DNA of 64,000 bases. Source: Devosia sp. (GTDB lineage: Bacteria > Pseudomonadota > Alphaproteobacteria > Rhizobiales > Devosiaceae). A program made the translations under genes and the position numbers. Below the pieces are notes generated by a model. That model did not search any database and was not told where the DNA came from. It was given only the letters and a program-made list of their open reading frames with translations. The DNA is taken from NCBI GenBank assembly GCA_028290665.1, contig JAQGJK010000013.1, forward strand, positions 1-64,000, written 5' to 3'. Positions 50,513 to 59,300 of this stretch are shown in pieces (the first letter of the stretch is position 1; every line of letters starts with the position of its first letter).

Positions 50513-51793
50513 TTACGCTTCAACCTTGAGGATATCGACCAGCGCCAGCGCCATGACCTTGGCGGAAGCCAGCATGTCGTCGACGCCGACATATTCATCG
50601 GGCTGGTGGGCGAGGTCGAGGATGCCGGGACCATAGGCGATGCAATTGTGCAGCTTGCCGATGCGGTCGATGTGCTTCTGGTCGTAGGTGCCCGGGGAGA
50701 CAACATATTCGGGGTCTCGGCCGAGCACCGTCGCGATGGCTTTGCTGACTGCGGTCACCACCGGCGCGGCTTTGTCGGTCATTGTCGGAGACACCGACCA
50801 GAGTTCGTTGAGGGTATAGCGAAAATCCGGGCGGCGGGCTTTGACCCGCTCCAGCAGGTCGACGATCTCGGTCCGGACTTCTTCGCCGGTTTCCTCGATC
50901 AAATAGCGCCGGTCGATGATCATGCGGGCGGAATGGGCGACGACGGCGGAGGGGAAGCCGGTGTAGCCGGGTTCGGGTTCGGGCAGGCCGCCATGGATGG
51001 AGTTGATGTTCATCGTCGACTGGCGGGCCTGCGGCGGCACTACCGGCATGGCGGTGTGCTTGTTGGCGAGTGCCGGGTACAGCACATGCTCCATTTCCTC
51101 GACCACGGCGCCCATATGGCGGATGGCGCTGTCGCCGAGGAATGGCATCGAGCCATGGGCGATGCGGCCATGGGTTTCGATTTCGGCCCACCAGACGCCG
51201 CGATGGCCGAGGCAGACCCGATCGACATTGAGCGGCTCGGGGATGATGACGTGCTGGACTTTGCTCGGCGAGAAATACCCCTGTTCGGCGAGCCAGGCGA
51301 CGCCGCCATAGCCGCCGGTTTCCTCATCGGCAGTGCCCGAGATTTCGACGGCGCCGGCAAAATCGGGGAAACGGTCGCAGAAGGCTTCGGCAGCGATGAT
51401 CGAGGCGGCGAGCCCGCCCTTCATGTCGCAGGCGCCGCGGCCATAGATTTTTCCATCCCGGAGTTCGCCGCCGAACGGATCGGTGGTCCAGCCATCGCCG
51501 ATGGCGACGACATCGATGTGAGAATTGAAATGCACCGTTTCGCCCGGCCCGCCCCTGCCCTCGCGCCGGGCGACGAGGTTCCAGCGCGGGTGTTTGTCGG
51601 AATCCCCGGGCGTCCCGTGAGCTCGGAGCAGTTCGACGGCAAAGCCGCGTGGCTTCAGGCGGGCGGCGAGGTATTCGCAGCAGTCGAGATAGCATTCGCC
51701 CGGCGGGTTGAGCGTCGGGATGCGGATCAGATCCTGGGTCAGCGCGATGAGATCGTCGCGGCGGGAGTCGATCAGGTCGAAAAGCGATTGCAT
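50513..51793 (-). CDS. M20-family deacetylase/peptidase (ArgE/DapE-like)
   Basis: A 426-residue metallohydrolase. Metal ligands are H and D in NSHIDVVAIGDGWT and GACDMKGGLAA, the catalytic E in TADEETGGYG, and a C-terminal H in DEYVGVDD/TYDQKHID region. It is annotated in other genomes as an ArgE/DapE or acetylornithine deacetylase-like enzyme. It is last in the sugar-acid operon and next to a peptide importer, so it may cleave an imported N-acyl amino acid or small peptide. Spacing to the upstream aldolase gene is 69 bp. Confidence 0.85.
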   Translation of the reverse strand: MQSLFDLIDSRRDDLIALTQDLIRIPTLNPPGECYLDCCEYLAARLKPRGFAVELLRAHGTPGDSDKHPRWNLVARREGRGGPGETVHFNSHIDVVAIGDGWTTDPFGGELRDGKIYGRGACDMKGGLAASIIAAEAFCDRFPDFAGAVEISGTADEETGGYGGVAWLAEQGYFSPSKVQHVIIPEPLNVDRVCLGHRGVWWAEIETHGRIAHGSMPFLGDSAIRHMGAVVEEMEHVLYPALANKHTAMPVVPPQARQSTMNINSIHGGLPEPEPGYTGFPSAVVAHSARMIIDRRYLIEETGEEVRTEIVDLLERVKARRPDFRYTLNELWSVSPTMTDKAAPVVTAVSKAIATVLGRDPEYVVSPGTYDQKHIDRIGKLHNCIAYGPGILDLAHQPDEYVGVDDMLASAKVMALALVDILKVEA

Positions 51794-51862
51794 AAGCTGG
51801 TCCGGACTTGGGAAGTCGCGCGACCATGCGGCGCGGGGACGACCGGCGTCAACCTTGAGGCG

Positions 51863-52630
51863 TTAATCGCCGAGCGCCCTGACGCCGCGAACGGCCGTGC
51901 CGAAGGCGGTGGTGATCAACGTCACCGAGGACAGGATCCCGGCGGAAAAGCCGTTGGCGCGGACCGAGGCGATCTCGGCGGTATCCCGGGCAAAGGTCGA
52001 GGCGGTGATGCCGGCAGCGCGACAGGCCTCGGCGACGCGGCGACCGGCGGCGAGCACTTCGGGATGGCTCAACTCGCCCGGATGGCCGAGCGACATTGCC
52101 ATGTCGGCGGGCCCGAGAAACACCCCGTCGAGATGCGGCGTGCCGACGATGCCATCGACGTCGTCGAGCGCCTCGGCATCCTCGATCTGCACCATGACGA
52201 CGATGTCGCTATTGGTGCGCTCAATGTGTTCCTTGGCCGACAGGAAGCCGTGATGGCCGGCGCGCGTCGAAGCGGAAAAGCCGCGGCGGCCGATGGGCGG
52301 GTAGAACGCCGCAGCCACGATATCGCGAGTTTGCGCAGCGGTGACGACATGCGGCACGAGGATGCCGCCGGCGCCCGCATCGAGAGCGCGGAGGATTTCG
52401 CCGGGCGTCGAGCCGACAGTGCGAACGATCGCCGGCACGCCAACGGCACTGGCGGCGCGCAACAGGTGCTCGAGGGTTTCGACACTTGCAACGCCATGCT
52501 CGGTGTCGAGCACGAGGAAGTCGAACCCGGCATAGCCCGCGACTTCGATCAGCGCCGGCGACGGCATGGTCATAAAGCAACCAAGCACATTGTCCCGCGC
52601 CCGCAGCCGCTGCTTCAACGAACCCTGCAT
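51863..52630 (-). CDS. HpcH/HpaI-family aldolase (KDR-aldolase-like)
   Basis: A 255-residue class II aldolase of the HpcH/HpaI superfamily. Family motifs are GFDFLVLDTEHG, ALDAGAGGILVPHV, and the metal/acid residues in MVQIEDAEAL and VFLGPADMAMSLG. It reversibly splits 2-keto-3-deoxy sugar acids (for example 2-keto-3-deoxy-L-rhamnonate) to pyruvate and an aldehyde. With dehydratase and lactonase genes beside it, it would be the last step of a non-phosphorylative sugar pathway. Exact substrate unknown. Confidence 0.87.
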   Translation of the reverse strand: MQGSLKQRLRARDNVLGCFMTMPSPALIEVAGYAGFDFLVLDTEHGVASVETLEHLLRAASAVGVPAIVRTVGSTPGEILRALDAGAGGILVPHVVTAAQTRDIVAAAFYPPIGRRGFSASTRAGHHGFLSAKEHIERTNSDIVVMVQIEDAEALDDVDGIVGTPHLDGVFLGPADMAMSLGHPGELSHPEVLAAGRRVAEACRAAGITASTFARDTAEIASVRANGFSAGILSSVTLITTAFGTAVRGVRALGD

Positions 52631-52710
52631 GTTTTGCCCTCCATCGCGGCGCGAGATGACTGCGTTACCGGACGCGCCGCAAGCCGGAAGCGGCGATTTG
52701 CCGGGTAATT

Positions 52711-53610
52711 TCAGCTGGCGGGCAGTTTGACCGTGTACCGGTACAGCGAGGTGCTGCCGCAGATCATCAAATCGGTGGCCTCGCGGCGTAGCGCGAAGGT
52801 CAGATTGCCGACGCGTTCAGGGATGGCGATGCGGCCGATCAGCGTGCCGTCGGGGTCGTAGCAGTGAACCCCGTCCTGCGCCCCGCACCAGAGATTTCCC
52901 CCCCAATCGATGCGGAAGCCGTCAAAGCCCAGCAAGGGATCAATGGCGAAAATCTCGCCGCCGCCAAGCGTCCAGTCAGCGGCGACGCTGAAGCGCCGGA
53001 GATGGTTGGGGCCGCCGGGGCGGTGGGTCGAGCCGGTGTCGGCAACATAAAGCAGGTGTTCGTCGGGGCTGAAGGCGAGGCCGTTGGGCATCACCATATC
53101 GGTTGTCATCTGCTGGATGGAGCCGTCGGCGGGGTCGAAACGGTAGACGTGGCAGCCGGCGAGTTCCACCACGCCCTCGTAATGCGGCCCCTGCCCGTAA
53201 TCCGGGTCGGTGAACCAGATCGCGCCATCGCTCGCCACCACGATGTCGTTGGGCGCAGTAAAGCGCTTGCCCTCGTACTGGGCGACGAGGACGGTGATGC
53301 TGCCATCGGGCTCGGTGCGGGTGATGCGCCTCGTCGCCTGTTCGCAGGTAACCAGCCGGCCCTCGCGATCGACGGTGTTGCCGTTGGCGGAACTGGCCGG
53401 CGCGCGGAAAACGACCGTCTCGCCACTCGCCCGACTCCAGGCCAGCATGCGGTTGTTGGGGATGTCCGAAAACACCAGCGTCTCGCTCGCGGCGAGCCAG
53501 GCCGGACCCTCGATCCACCGCCCCCCGGTCCACAGTTTTTCAACCGTGGCGCCGGGAACGCGGTGCGCCTCGAAGCGCGGGTCGAGGACAATGAAGTCTG
53601 CGTCGGGCAC
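52711..53610 (-). CDS. SMP-30/gluconolactonase-like lactonase
   Basis: A 299-residue six-bladed beta-propeller. Metal ligands of the SMP-30 family are seen: E in WIEGPAWL, N in TAPNDIVVA, N in VMPNGLAFSPDE, and D in GFDGFRID. It would open a sugar lactone to the aldonic acid. It begins with GTG at 53610, six bases from the stop of the enolase-superfamily gene, which places it in the sugar-acid operon between dehydratase and aldolase genes. Confidence 0.88.
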   Translation of the reverse strand: MPDADFIVLDPRFEAHRVPGATVEKLWTGGRWIEGPAWLAASETLVFSDIPNNRMLAWSRASGETVVFRAPASSANGNTVDREGRLVTCEQATRRITRTEPDGSITVLVAQYEGKRFTAPNDIVVASDGAIWFTDPDYGQGPHYEGVVELAGCHVYRFDPADGSIQQMTTDMVMPNGLAFSPDEHLLYVADTGSTHRPGGPNHLRRFSVAADWTLGGGEIFAIDPLLGFDGFRIDWGGNLWCGAQDGVHCYDPDGTLIGRIAIPERVGNLTFALRREATDLMICGSTSLYRYTVKLPAS

Positions 53611-53616
53611 GGCGGC

Positions 53617-54768
53617 CTACCAGTTGGTGACCGAGCCATCCTGCCGCTTCAAATGCGGGGCTTCCCAGAACTTGAAGCTCTGCTGCTTGATCAATTCCTC
53701 GTTGACCTCGATGCCGAGACCCGGCGCGTCGTTGACGCGATAGACCGCACCCTCGATGCGCGGCTGTACCGGGAAATACTCGGAATTATCGAACCCCAGT
53801 TGTTCGGCGACGCTGGTGCGGGTTTCGAGCCAGGAAAAATTGGCGACGGCGGCGGAAAAGTGAATTGTTGCCGCCGTGCAGATCGGGCCGAGCGGGTTAT
53901 GCGGCATCATGTCGACGTAGTGCGCCTCGCTCCAGCCGGCGACTTTCATCGACTCGGTGAGACCGCCGACATTACAGACGTCAATGCGGTTGAATTGGTG
54001 GATGCCGCGTTCGATGTAGGGCAGGAACTGCCACTTCGAGGCGAATTCCTCGCCAATGGCGAACGGCACGTCGACCATGGTGCGGAGCGATTCATAGGCT
54101 TCCGGCGTCTCGTCGCGAATCGGTTCCTCGAGGAAATCGAGCGTGCCGGACGGCATTTTCTGGCAGAAGCTGACCGTCTCGGCGATCGACAGGCGGTGGT
54201 GGTAATCGACGCCCAGCACCACTTCGTCGCCCAGTTCCTCGCGCGCACGGACGCACCATTTGGCCGTCGTGGCGATGGACTGGCGCGGCTCGTAGGTTCC
54301 GGAGTTGCGATGGTGGTAGGGCGACAGCCGCATTGCCGTCCAGCCGGCTTCGATCAGCGCCTTGCCCTGCTCGATCATTTCCTCCCCCGGCGGGGCCGAG
54401 GTCGAGGCGAAGGTCGGGATGGTGTCGCGCTGCTTGCCGCCGAGCAGATCGTAGACCGGCACGCCGAGCGCCTTGCCCTTGATGTCGTGGAGGGCAATGT
54501 CGATGGCCGAGATTGCCGCCTGCAGCACGCGCCCGCCCTCGAAATACTGGCTGCGGTACATTTCCTGCCACAGCGCGCCGATGTTGAAGGCGTCCCGGCC
54601 GATCAGCCATTCGCGGTAATGCTCGATGGCGCCGACCACGGCCTTTTCACGGCCCGACAGCCCGCTTTCGCCCCAGCCGAACACGCCCTCGTCGGTCTCG
54701 ACCTTGACGATCAGCTGGTTACGCGTCCCGACCCACACGGCATACGGAATGATCGCAGTGATTTTCAT
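53617..54768 (-). CDS. Enolase-superfamily sugar-acid dehydratase (mandelate racemase/MLE type)
   Basis: A 383-residue enzyme of the mandelate racemase group. Metal ligands match: D in LGVDYHHRL, E in FLEEPI and E in AIGEEFAS. Candidate general base is H in the DYHHR segment or the later HYVDMMPHNPLGP. Members such as L-rhamnonate, galactonate or mannonate dehydratases convert an aldonic acid to a 2-keto-3-deoxy acid. Neighbours (lactonase, aldolase, sugar importer) fit such a step. It follows the permease gene by eight bases, its ATG at 54768. Confidence 0.85.
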   Translation of the reverse strand: MKITAIIPYAVWVGTRNQLIVKVETDEGVFGWGESGLSGREKAVVGAIEHYREWLIGRDAFNIGALWQEMYRSQYFEGGRVLQAAISAIDIALHDIKGKALGVPVYDLLGGKQRDTIPTFASTSAPPGEEMIEQGKALIEAGWTAMRLSPYHHRNSGTYEPRQSIATTAKWCVRAREELGDEVVLGVDYHHRLSIAETVSFCQKMPSGTLDFLEEPIRDETPEAYESLRTMVDVPFAIGEEFASKWQFLPYIERGIHQFNRIDVCNVGGLTESMKVAGWSEAHYVDMMPHNPLGPICTAATIHFSAAVANFSWLETRTSVAEQLGFDNSEYFPVQPRIEGAVYRVNDAPGLGIEVNEELIKQQSFKFWEAPHLKRQDGSVTNW

Positions 54769-54776
54769 GACGGATT

Positions 54777-55649
54777 CTAGCCCTTGACGGCGCCGGCGGT
54801 GAGACCGGACTGGAACTGGCGGGTGATCAGCAGATAGGCGAAAACGATTGGCGCCGTGGCGATGACGACGCTGGCGAACACCAGCCCCCATTCGGTCGAA
54901 TAAGTGCCGATGAAGGAGACGATGCCGACCGGCATGGTCTGGCTTTGCGGGGTGAAGGCGACGATCAGCGGGATGAAGAACTCGTTCCACATCCAGGTAC
55001 CGTTGAGAATGGCGACCGAGATGATGCCGGGCTTGAGCAGCGGCAGCACCACCCGCCAGAAGATTTGCCACTGCGTCGCGCCATCGACTTCGGCGGCGCT
55101 GATCAGGTCGCGCGGGATGGTGGCGGCGAGCGGCGTCAGGATCAGCACGCCGAGCGGCAGGCCGAGCGCGATATAGGGCAGGATCAGCGCGAACAGCGTG
55201 CCGAACAGGCCGAGGGCCTTCAGCATGAAGAACAGCGGCAGGATGATCATGTGCACCGGGACCAACAGCCCGGCGACGAACAGCGTGTAGAGACCGATGG
55301 CAAATGGTTTGTCCTTGCGCGACAGGCCGAAGGCGATCAGCGCCGCGAGCACCGTGCTGCCGATGACGGCGGCGCCGGTGACGATGATGGTGTTGGGCAA
55401 GGTGATCGAGACATGCGCATCGGCCCAAGCGCGGCTGTAATTGTCCCAGTTCCAGATGCTGGGCAGCCCGTAGGGATTGCCAAAGAAATCGGCCACCGAT
55501 TTGAACGAGGCCAGCACCATGTAGAGCATCGGGATCAGTACGATGATCGAGACGAGGATCAGCACGAACTGGCGACCGATCCCGGCGATCAGCCGCGAGC
55601 GCTTCTTGCTCGGGCGGCGCCGAGGCGGGGTTTGGGTAATTGCGGTCAT
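54777..55649 (-). CDS. Carbohydrate ABC importer permease (MalG-like)
   Basis: A 290-residue permease with about six helices and the EAA loop AAEVDGATQWQIFWRVVLPLLKP. The N-terminal tail is rich in Arg/Lys. It starts four bases inside the MalF-like gene (ATGA overlap at 55646-55649) and pairs with it to import a sugar. Family CUT1 is likely by motif and by the UgpC-like ATPase in the operon. Confidence 0.9.
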   Translation of the reverse strand: MTAITQTPPRRRPSKKRSRLIAGIGRQFVLILVSIIVLIPMLYMVLASFKSVADFFGNPYGLPSIWNWDNYSRAWADAHVSITLPNTIIVTGAAVIGSTVLAALIAFGLSRKDKPFAIGLYTLFVAGLLVPVHMIILPLFFMLKALGLFGTLFALILPYIALGLPLGVLILTPLAATIPRDLISAAEVDGATQWQIFWRVVLPLLKPGIISVAILNGTWMWNEFFIPLIVAFTPQSQTMPVGIVSFIGTYSTEWGLVFASVVIATAPIVFAYLLITRQFQSGLTAGAVKG

Positions 55650-56614
55650 CCCTCGATCTCCCGCCGGCGCAGCAGCTTGATCATCACCCCGGAAATGATG
55701 GCCATGCCGCCAAAGACGATCAGCGACATGGCGATGGCGTAGCTCATCCGCACATCGGCGCTCGACTGGCCCGCAGCGCCAAAGGCGGTGCGGTAGATCA
55801 GCGTGCCGAGGATATCGGTGCGCCCGGCCGGCGAGCCGATCGGGCCGGTCAGCACATACACCACATCAAAGGCCCGGAAGGTGCCGATGAAGGTGAGAAT
55901 GGTCAGCGCCGTGGTGGCCGGCGACAGCATCGGAAAGGTGATGCGCCAGAACGTCTGCCACGCCGAGGCGCCATCGATTTCGGCGGCCTGGGTCATTTCC
56001 TCTGGGATGTTCTGGAGGCCCGAGAGATAAATGATGACCGCCCAGCCAAGGCCTTGCCAGGCCTGCACGAAAATCACCGTCGGCAGCGCCCAGGTGATGT
56101 CGCTCAGCCAGTTCTTGGCGAGAAAGCCGAGCCCCAGATCCTTCAGCACCGGATTGATGAAGCCGATATGCGGCGACAGCATCAGTGTCCAGATGAACCC
56201 AGTGGCGACGAGCGAGAAGATCACCGGCAGGAACAACACGGTGCGGTAGAATTCCATGAAGCGCGGCTTGGCGTTGAGCTGCACCGCGAGGAACAGCCCG
56301 ATGGTGTGCTGGACGATCAGGATCACCGCGAACATGATGAGATTGTTGCTCGCCGCGCGGTAGAAAGTCGGCGCAGTCAGCGCCTTGGCAAAATTATCGA
56401 GCCCGACGAAGGGGAATTCATTGCCGAGCCCGGTCCAGCCCGTGGTGCTGACATAAAGCGCGAACAGTGCCGGGTAGATCATGAAGGCGAGGAAAAACAG
56501 CAGCCCCGGCAACACAAACCACAGATGCGCATATTTGCGCGCGCCCTTGCTGCCCGAGCGCGAGCGGCGGGCAGGTCTGGTGAGCGTCGATGCGCTGGGT
56601 GACAGGGTGGCCAT
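55646..56614 (-). CDS. Carbohydrate ABC importer permease (MalF-like)
   Basis: A 322-residue permease with six helices and the EAA-type loop AAEIDGASAWQTFWRITFPMLSP. It has a basic N-terminus and a P-rich first loop of CUT1 permeases (YPALFALYVSTT). Together with the MalG-like partner it would transport the ligand of the binding protein at 56681. A hairpin at 56638 lies between it and that gene. Confidence 0.9.
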   Translation of the reverse strand: MATLSPSASTLTRPARRSRSGSKGARKYAHLWFVLPGLLFFLAFMIYPALFALYVSTTGWTGLGNEFPFVGLDNFAKALTAPTFYRAASNNLIMFAVILIVQHTIGLFLAVQLNAKPRFMEFYRTVLFLPVIFSLVATGFIWTLMLSPHIGFINPVLKDLGLGFLAKNWLSDITWALPTVIFVQAWQGLGWAVIIYLSGLQNIPEEMTQAAEIDGASAWQTFWRITFPMLSPATTALTILTFIGTFRAFDVVYVLTGPIGSPAGRTDILGTLIYRTAFGAAGQSSADVRMSYAIAMSLIVFGGMAIISGVMIKLLRRREIEG

Positions 56615-56637
56615 GCTCGGCTTCCGGGGGAGGTGAT

Positions 56638-56662
56638 GGACGCCGCAACTGGCGCGGCGTCC
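56638..56662 (-). other. Intercistronic hairpin between binding-protein and permease genes
   Basis: GGACGCCGC / GCGGCGTCC is a perfect 9-bp stem with a seven-base loop, placed 18 bp after the binding-protein stop and 23 bp before the MalF-like start. No T run follows. Such stems after a binding-protein gene often stabilise its mRNA and lower expression of the downstream permeases, as in malE-malF; here this is inference. Confidence 0.55.
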
Positions 56663-56680
56663 GGTCTTCGGCGGTAAAAA

Positions 56681-57898
56681 CTACAGTGTCGAGGGCGCGA
56701 CTACGGCCTGCAGGCTAGCCGAGAAATCCTCGGGCGACATTTCGCCGAGGAACAGCGACGCGGCATTGGCCTGGATGATGCTCATCACCTGACCGGTTTC
56801 AGGGAATTCGTAAAATACCCGGACGTCGCGCGACTGCGCGGCGGTGAGCATCTCGGACATGACGCGGTTATCGGCCGGCAGCACGCCTTCGGTGGTGGTC
56901 AGCGTGATGGTATCGACCACCATCTGCGCGGCGGTGGGGGACAGCATCCACTGCAGGAACTTGACCGCATCGTCGACGTGCTCGGAGCCGGCGTTGACTG
57001 CATAAGCGCCTTCCATGCCGGTGACGGTCGAGGGCTTGCCGCCGGCAACCGCCGGGAACGGCACGACGCCGAGATCGACATTGGGGTTCGTTTCGGTGAA
57101 CCCGGCATAATCGGCCGAGCCGCCTTCGAGCATGGCGCCCTGGCCGAGCGCGAACAGCGCCTTGCCTTCGACATAGGGGGTGCCGAGCGAGCCTTCCTGG
57201 AAGCACGGATACATGTCGCGCAGTTCGACGGCGGCCTGCACCACGTCCGGGTCGGTGAACTTCCTGGTGCCGGCGCGGATTTCATCGAAGCCTTCGGCGC
57301 CGAGGATCGACGAGGACAGCAGCATGTAGAGGAACGCCGGGATGACACCATCCTGCGCCGGGGCGATCATCGGGGTGATGCCCTTGTCGAGGAGCGCCTG
57401 GCAGACGGTATGGAACTCCGCCATCGTCGTCGGCGGGGTCAGGCCCGCATCGGCAAAGATCTGGCGCTGGTAATAAAGGCCGACGGTGTAGGAACCGAGC
57501 ACCGGCACGCTCCACACCTTGCCATCGATGGTCGCAGCATCGGTCGCGGCATCGGTCAGGCCCGTGACATCGAGCTTGTCGGTCAGCTCGACGATGTAGC
57601 CGGCCTTGCCGGCCGCGGCGGTGTCAGGACCGGGCTGCAGCAGGAACAGGTCGGGGGCTTCGCCGGCGGCAAGTGCCGTGTTGATGCGGGTGTTGTATTG
57701 CGGGCCCGAGATTTCCTCGAGCTGCACGTCGATGGTCGGGTTCTCGGCCTCGAACTTGGCGAGGATGGCCTCGACGCGGTCCTTCCACTCGGGATGGTTG
57801 TGCCACATGGTCAGCACGGTCTTGTCCTGCGCCAGCGCCGGCAGGGCGGTCGATGCGAGCAGCGCACCGATAGTCAGCAGCTTGATCAATTGGTTCAT
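56681..57898 (-). CDS. Carbohydrate ABC importer substrate-binding protein
   Basis: A 405-residue periplasmic sugar-binding protein of the SBP_bac_1 class. The signal peptide is residues 1-23 (ends LPALAQ). The mature N-terminus TVLTMWHNHPEWKDRVEAIL is typical of CUT1 binding proteins. It delivers a mono- or disaccharide to the MalFG-like permeases. Ligand identity is not readable; the sugar-acid genes downstream suggest a deoxy- or uronic-type sugar. Confidence 0.9.
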   Translation of the reverse strand: MNQLIKLLTIGALLASTALPALAQDKTVLTMWHNHPEWKDRVEAILAKFEAENPTIDVQLEEISGPQYNTRINTALAAGEAPDLFLLQPGPDTAAAGKAGYIVELTDKLDVTGLTDAATDAATIDGKVWSVPVLGSYTVGLYYQRQIFADAGLTPPTTMAEFHTVCQALLDKGITPMIAPAQDGVIPAFLYMLLSSSILGAEGFDEIRAGTRKFTDPDVVQAAVELRDMYPCFQEGSLGTPYVEGKALFALGQGAMLEGGSADYAGFTETNPNVDLGVVPFPAVAGGKPSTVTGMEGAYAVNAGSEHVDDAVKFLQWMLSPTAAQMVVDTITLTTTEGVLPADNRVMSEMLTAAQSRDVRVFYEFPETGQVMSIIQANAASLFLGEMSPEDFSASLQAVVAPSTL

Positions 57899-57922
57899 CG
57901 AAGTCTTTCCTCCTCAGAAAAT

Positions 57923-57937
57923 CCCCGTTTGCCGGGG
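57923..57937 (-). other. Short stem-loop between ATPase and binding-protein genes
   Basis: On the minus strand CCCCG GCAAA CGGGG is followed by ATTTTC. It lies between the ATPase stop (57949) and the binding-protein start (57898) and could act as weak attenuator or mRNA stabiliser. Confidence 0.4.
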
Positions 57938-57948
57938 TTGTTGATGGC

Positions 57949-59103
57949 TCAGCGGATCGCCAGACCCGTTGCGGCGTCGAAAATGTGGATGCGGTCGCTG
58001 GCGACGGCGACCTCGACGATGTCGCCGGGACGGGCGGTCGAGCGCGCATCGAAGCGCCCGATACAAACGCCGACGCCTTCGGCGACGACGAGGTCGTCGA
58101 GCAGATCGTGATCGGCCACCTTGGCCATCGGCGCATCCATGGCGAAATGCACCATCTGGTCCGAACCCAGCGATTCGGTAATCAGCACCTTCGAGCGCAG
58201 GCGCTGGTTGACCGGGTGATTGGGCACCAGCGCCGCGTCCTCCAGATCCTCGGGGCGGATGCCGATGATGATCTCGCCATCGGGCGCGTCGGCGAGGATC
58301 GAGCTTGGCACGGCGAGCGACTGGCTGCCGAGGTGCAGCGTCGCCTCAGCGCCCTGACGCACCAGCCGACCGCGAAACAGGTTCATCGAGGGCGAACCGA
58401 TGAACGAGGCGACGAAGGTGTTGGCGGGGCGGTTATAGATATTGGTCGGGGTATCGATCTGCTGCAGCACGCCGCCGTTGAGCAGCGCCACCCGGTCGCC
58501 CATGGTCATCGCCTCGACCTGGTCGTGGGTGACGTAAATGGTGGTGACGTTGAGGCGCTTCTGGATGGTGGCGATCTCGGAGCGCATCTGCACCCGCAGC
58601 TTGGCGTCGAGATTGCTCAGCGGCTCGTCCATCAGGAACAGCGCCGGTTGCCGGATGATAGCGCGGCCCATCGCAACGCGCTGGCGCTGGCCGCCGGAGA
58701 GCTTACCTGGACGCCGGGCGAGGTAGGGTTCGAGCTGCAGGGTCTTCGCGACCTTGGCGACGCGCTCCTTGATCTCGGCCTTGGGCACCCGCGCGATCTG
58801 CAGCGGGAAGGCGATATTGTCGAACACCGTCATGTGCGGATAGAGCGCGTAGGACTGGAAGATCATCGCGATGTCGCGGTCGCGCGCCGCGAGGTCGGTG
58901 ACCACTTCGTCGCCGATGGCGATCTCGCCTTCACTGGCGTCCTCGAGCCCGGCGATCATCTTCAGCGCGGTCGACTTGCCGCAGCCGGAAGGGCCGACGA
59001 GAACGAGGAATTCCCCATCCGCCACATCGATGCTGAGGTGGTTGAGCGCCACGACGCCGCCATCATAGCGCTTGGTCAGACCGCGCAGCGAAACATTGGC
59101 CAA
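57949..59103 (-). CDS. Carbohydrate ABC importer ATPase (UgpC/MalK-like)
   Basis: A 384-residue ATPase. It has Walker A GPSGCGKSTALK, signature LSGGQRQRVAMGRA, Walker B LFLMDEPLSNLDAKLR, and a C-terminal TOBE/OB domain (GIRPEDLEDAAL). It energises the sugar permeases whose genes follow. The start is TTG at 59103 (LANVSLRGLTKRY) with GGGAG about ten bases upstream; the longer open frame from 59172 lacks similarity. This gene leads the operon, 197 bp after the phosphoribosyltransferase gene; a TTGACA-like box (59278-59283, minus strand) in this gap may be part of its promoter. Confidence 0.9.
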   Translation of the reverse strand: MANVSLRGLTKRYDGGVVALNHLSIDVADGEFLVLVGPSGCGKSTALKMIAGLEDASEGEIAIGDEVVTDLAARDRDIAMIFQSYALYPHMTVFDNIAFPLQIARVPKAEIKERVAKVAKTLQLEPYLARRPGKLSGGQRQRVAMGRAIIRQPALFLMDEPLSNLDAKLRVQMRSEIATIQKRLNVTTIYVTHDQVEAMTMGDRVALLNGGVLQQIDTPTNIYNRPANTFVASFIGSPSMNLFRGRLVRQGAEATLHLGSQSLAVPSSILADAPDGEIIIGIRPEDLEDAALVPNHPVNQRLRSKVLITESLGSDQMVHFAMDAPMAKVADHDLLDDLVVAEGVGVCIGRFDARSTARPGDIVEVAVASDRIHIFDAATGLAIR

Positions 59104-59300
59104 TGCGAAACGGCTCCCGAACCAAACCGGCCCCGCGCCGCCTGGCGCCGAGCCTTCAACACGATGCTGCAATCTGGAATAGCCCCGGCGCTCAGCGCCC
59201 GAAGCCAGACCTCCCTGTCGCCCGGAACGGTTGACCCGCTCTCACGCTGTGCGATTACGGCCATATCGTACATTATCTGTCAATGGCGGCGTCTTGCGAC

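Noticed and set aside
50228-52708. 826-codon plus-strand open frame opposite the peptide-binding protein, M20 and aldolase genes
   Set aside because: It is antisense to three well-supported genes with catalytic motifs, and its protein is His/Gly/Ala-rich low-complexity sequence. In GC-rich DNA such long shadows are common.
52864-54780. 638-codon plus-strand open frame opposite the lactonase and dehydratase genes
   Set aside because: It lies antisense to genes with clear metal-site motifs and shows no domain or RBS of its own.
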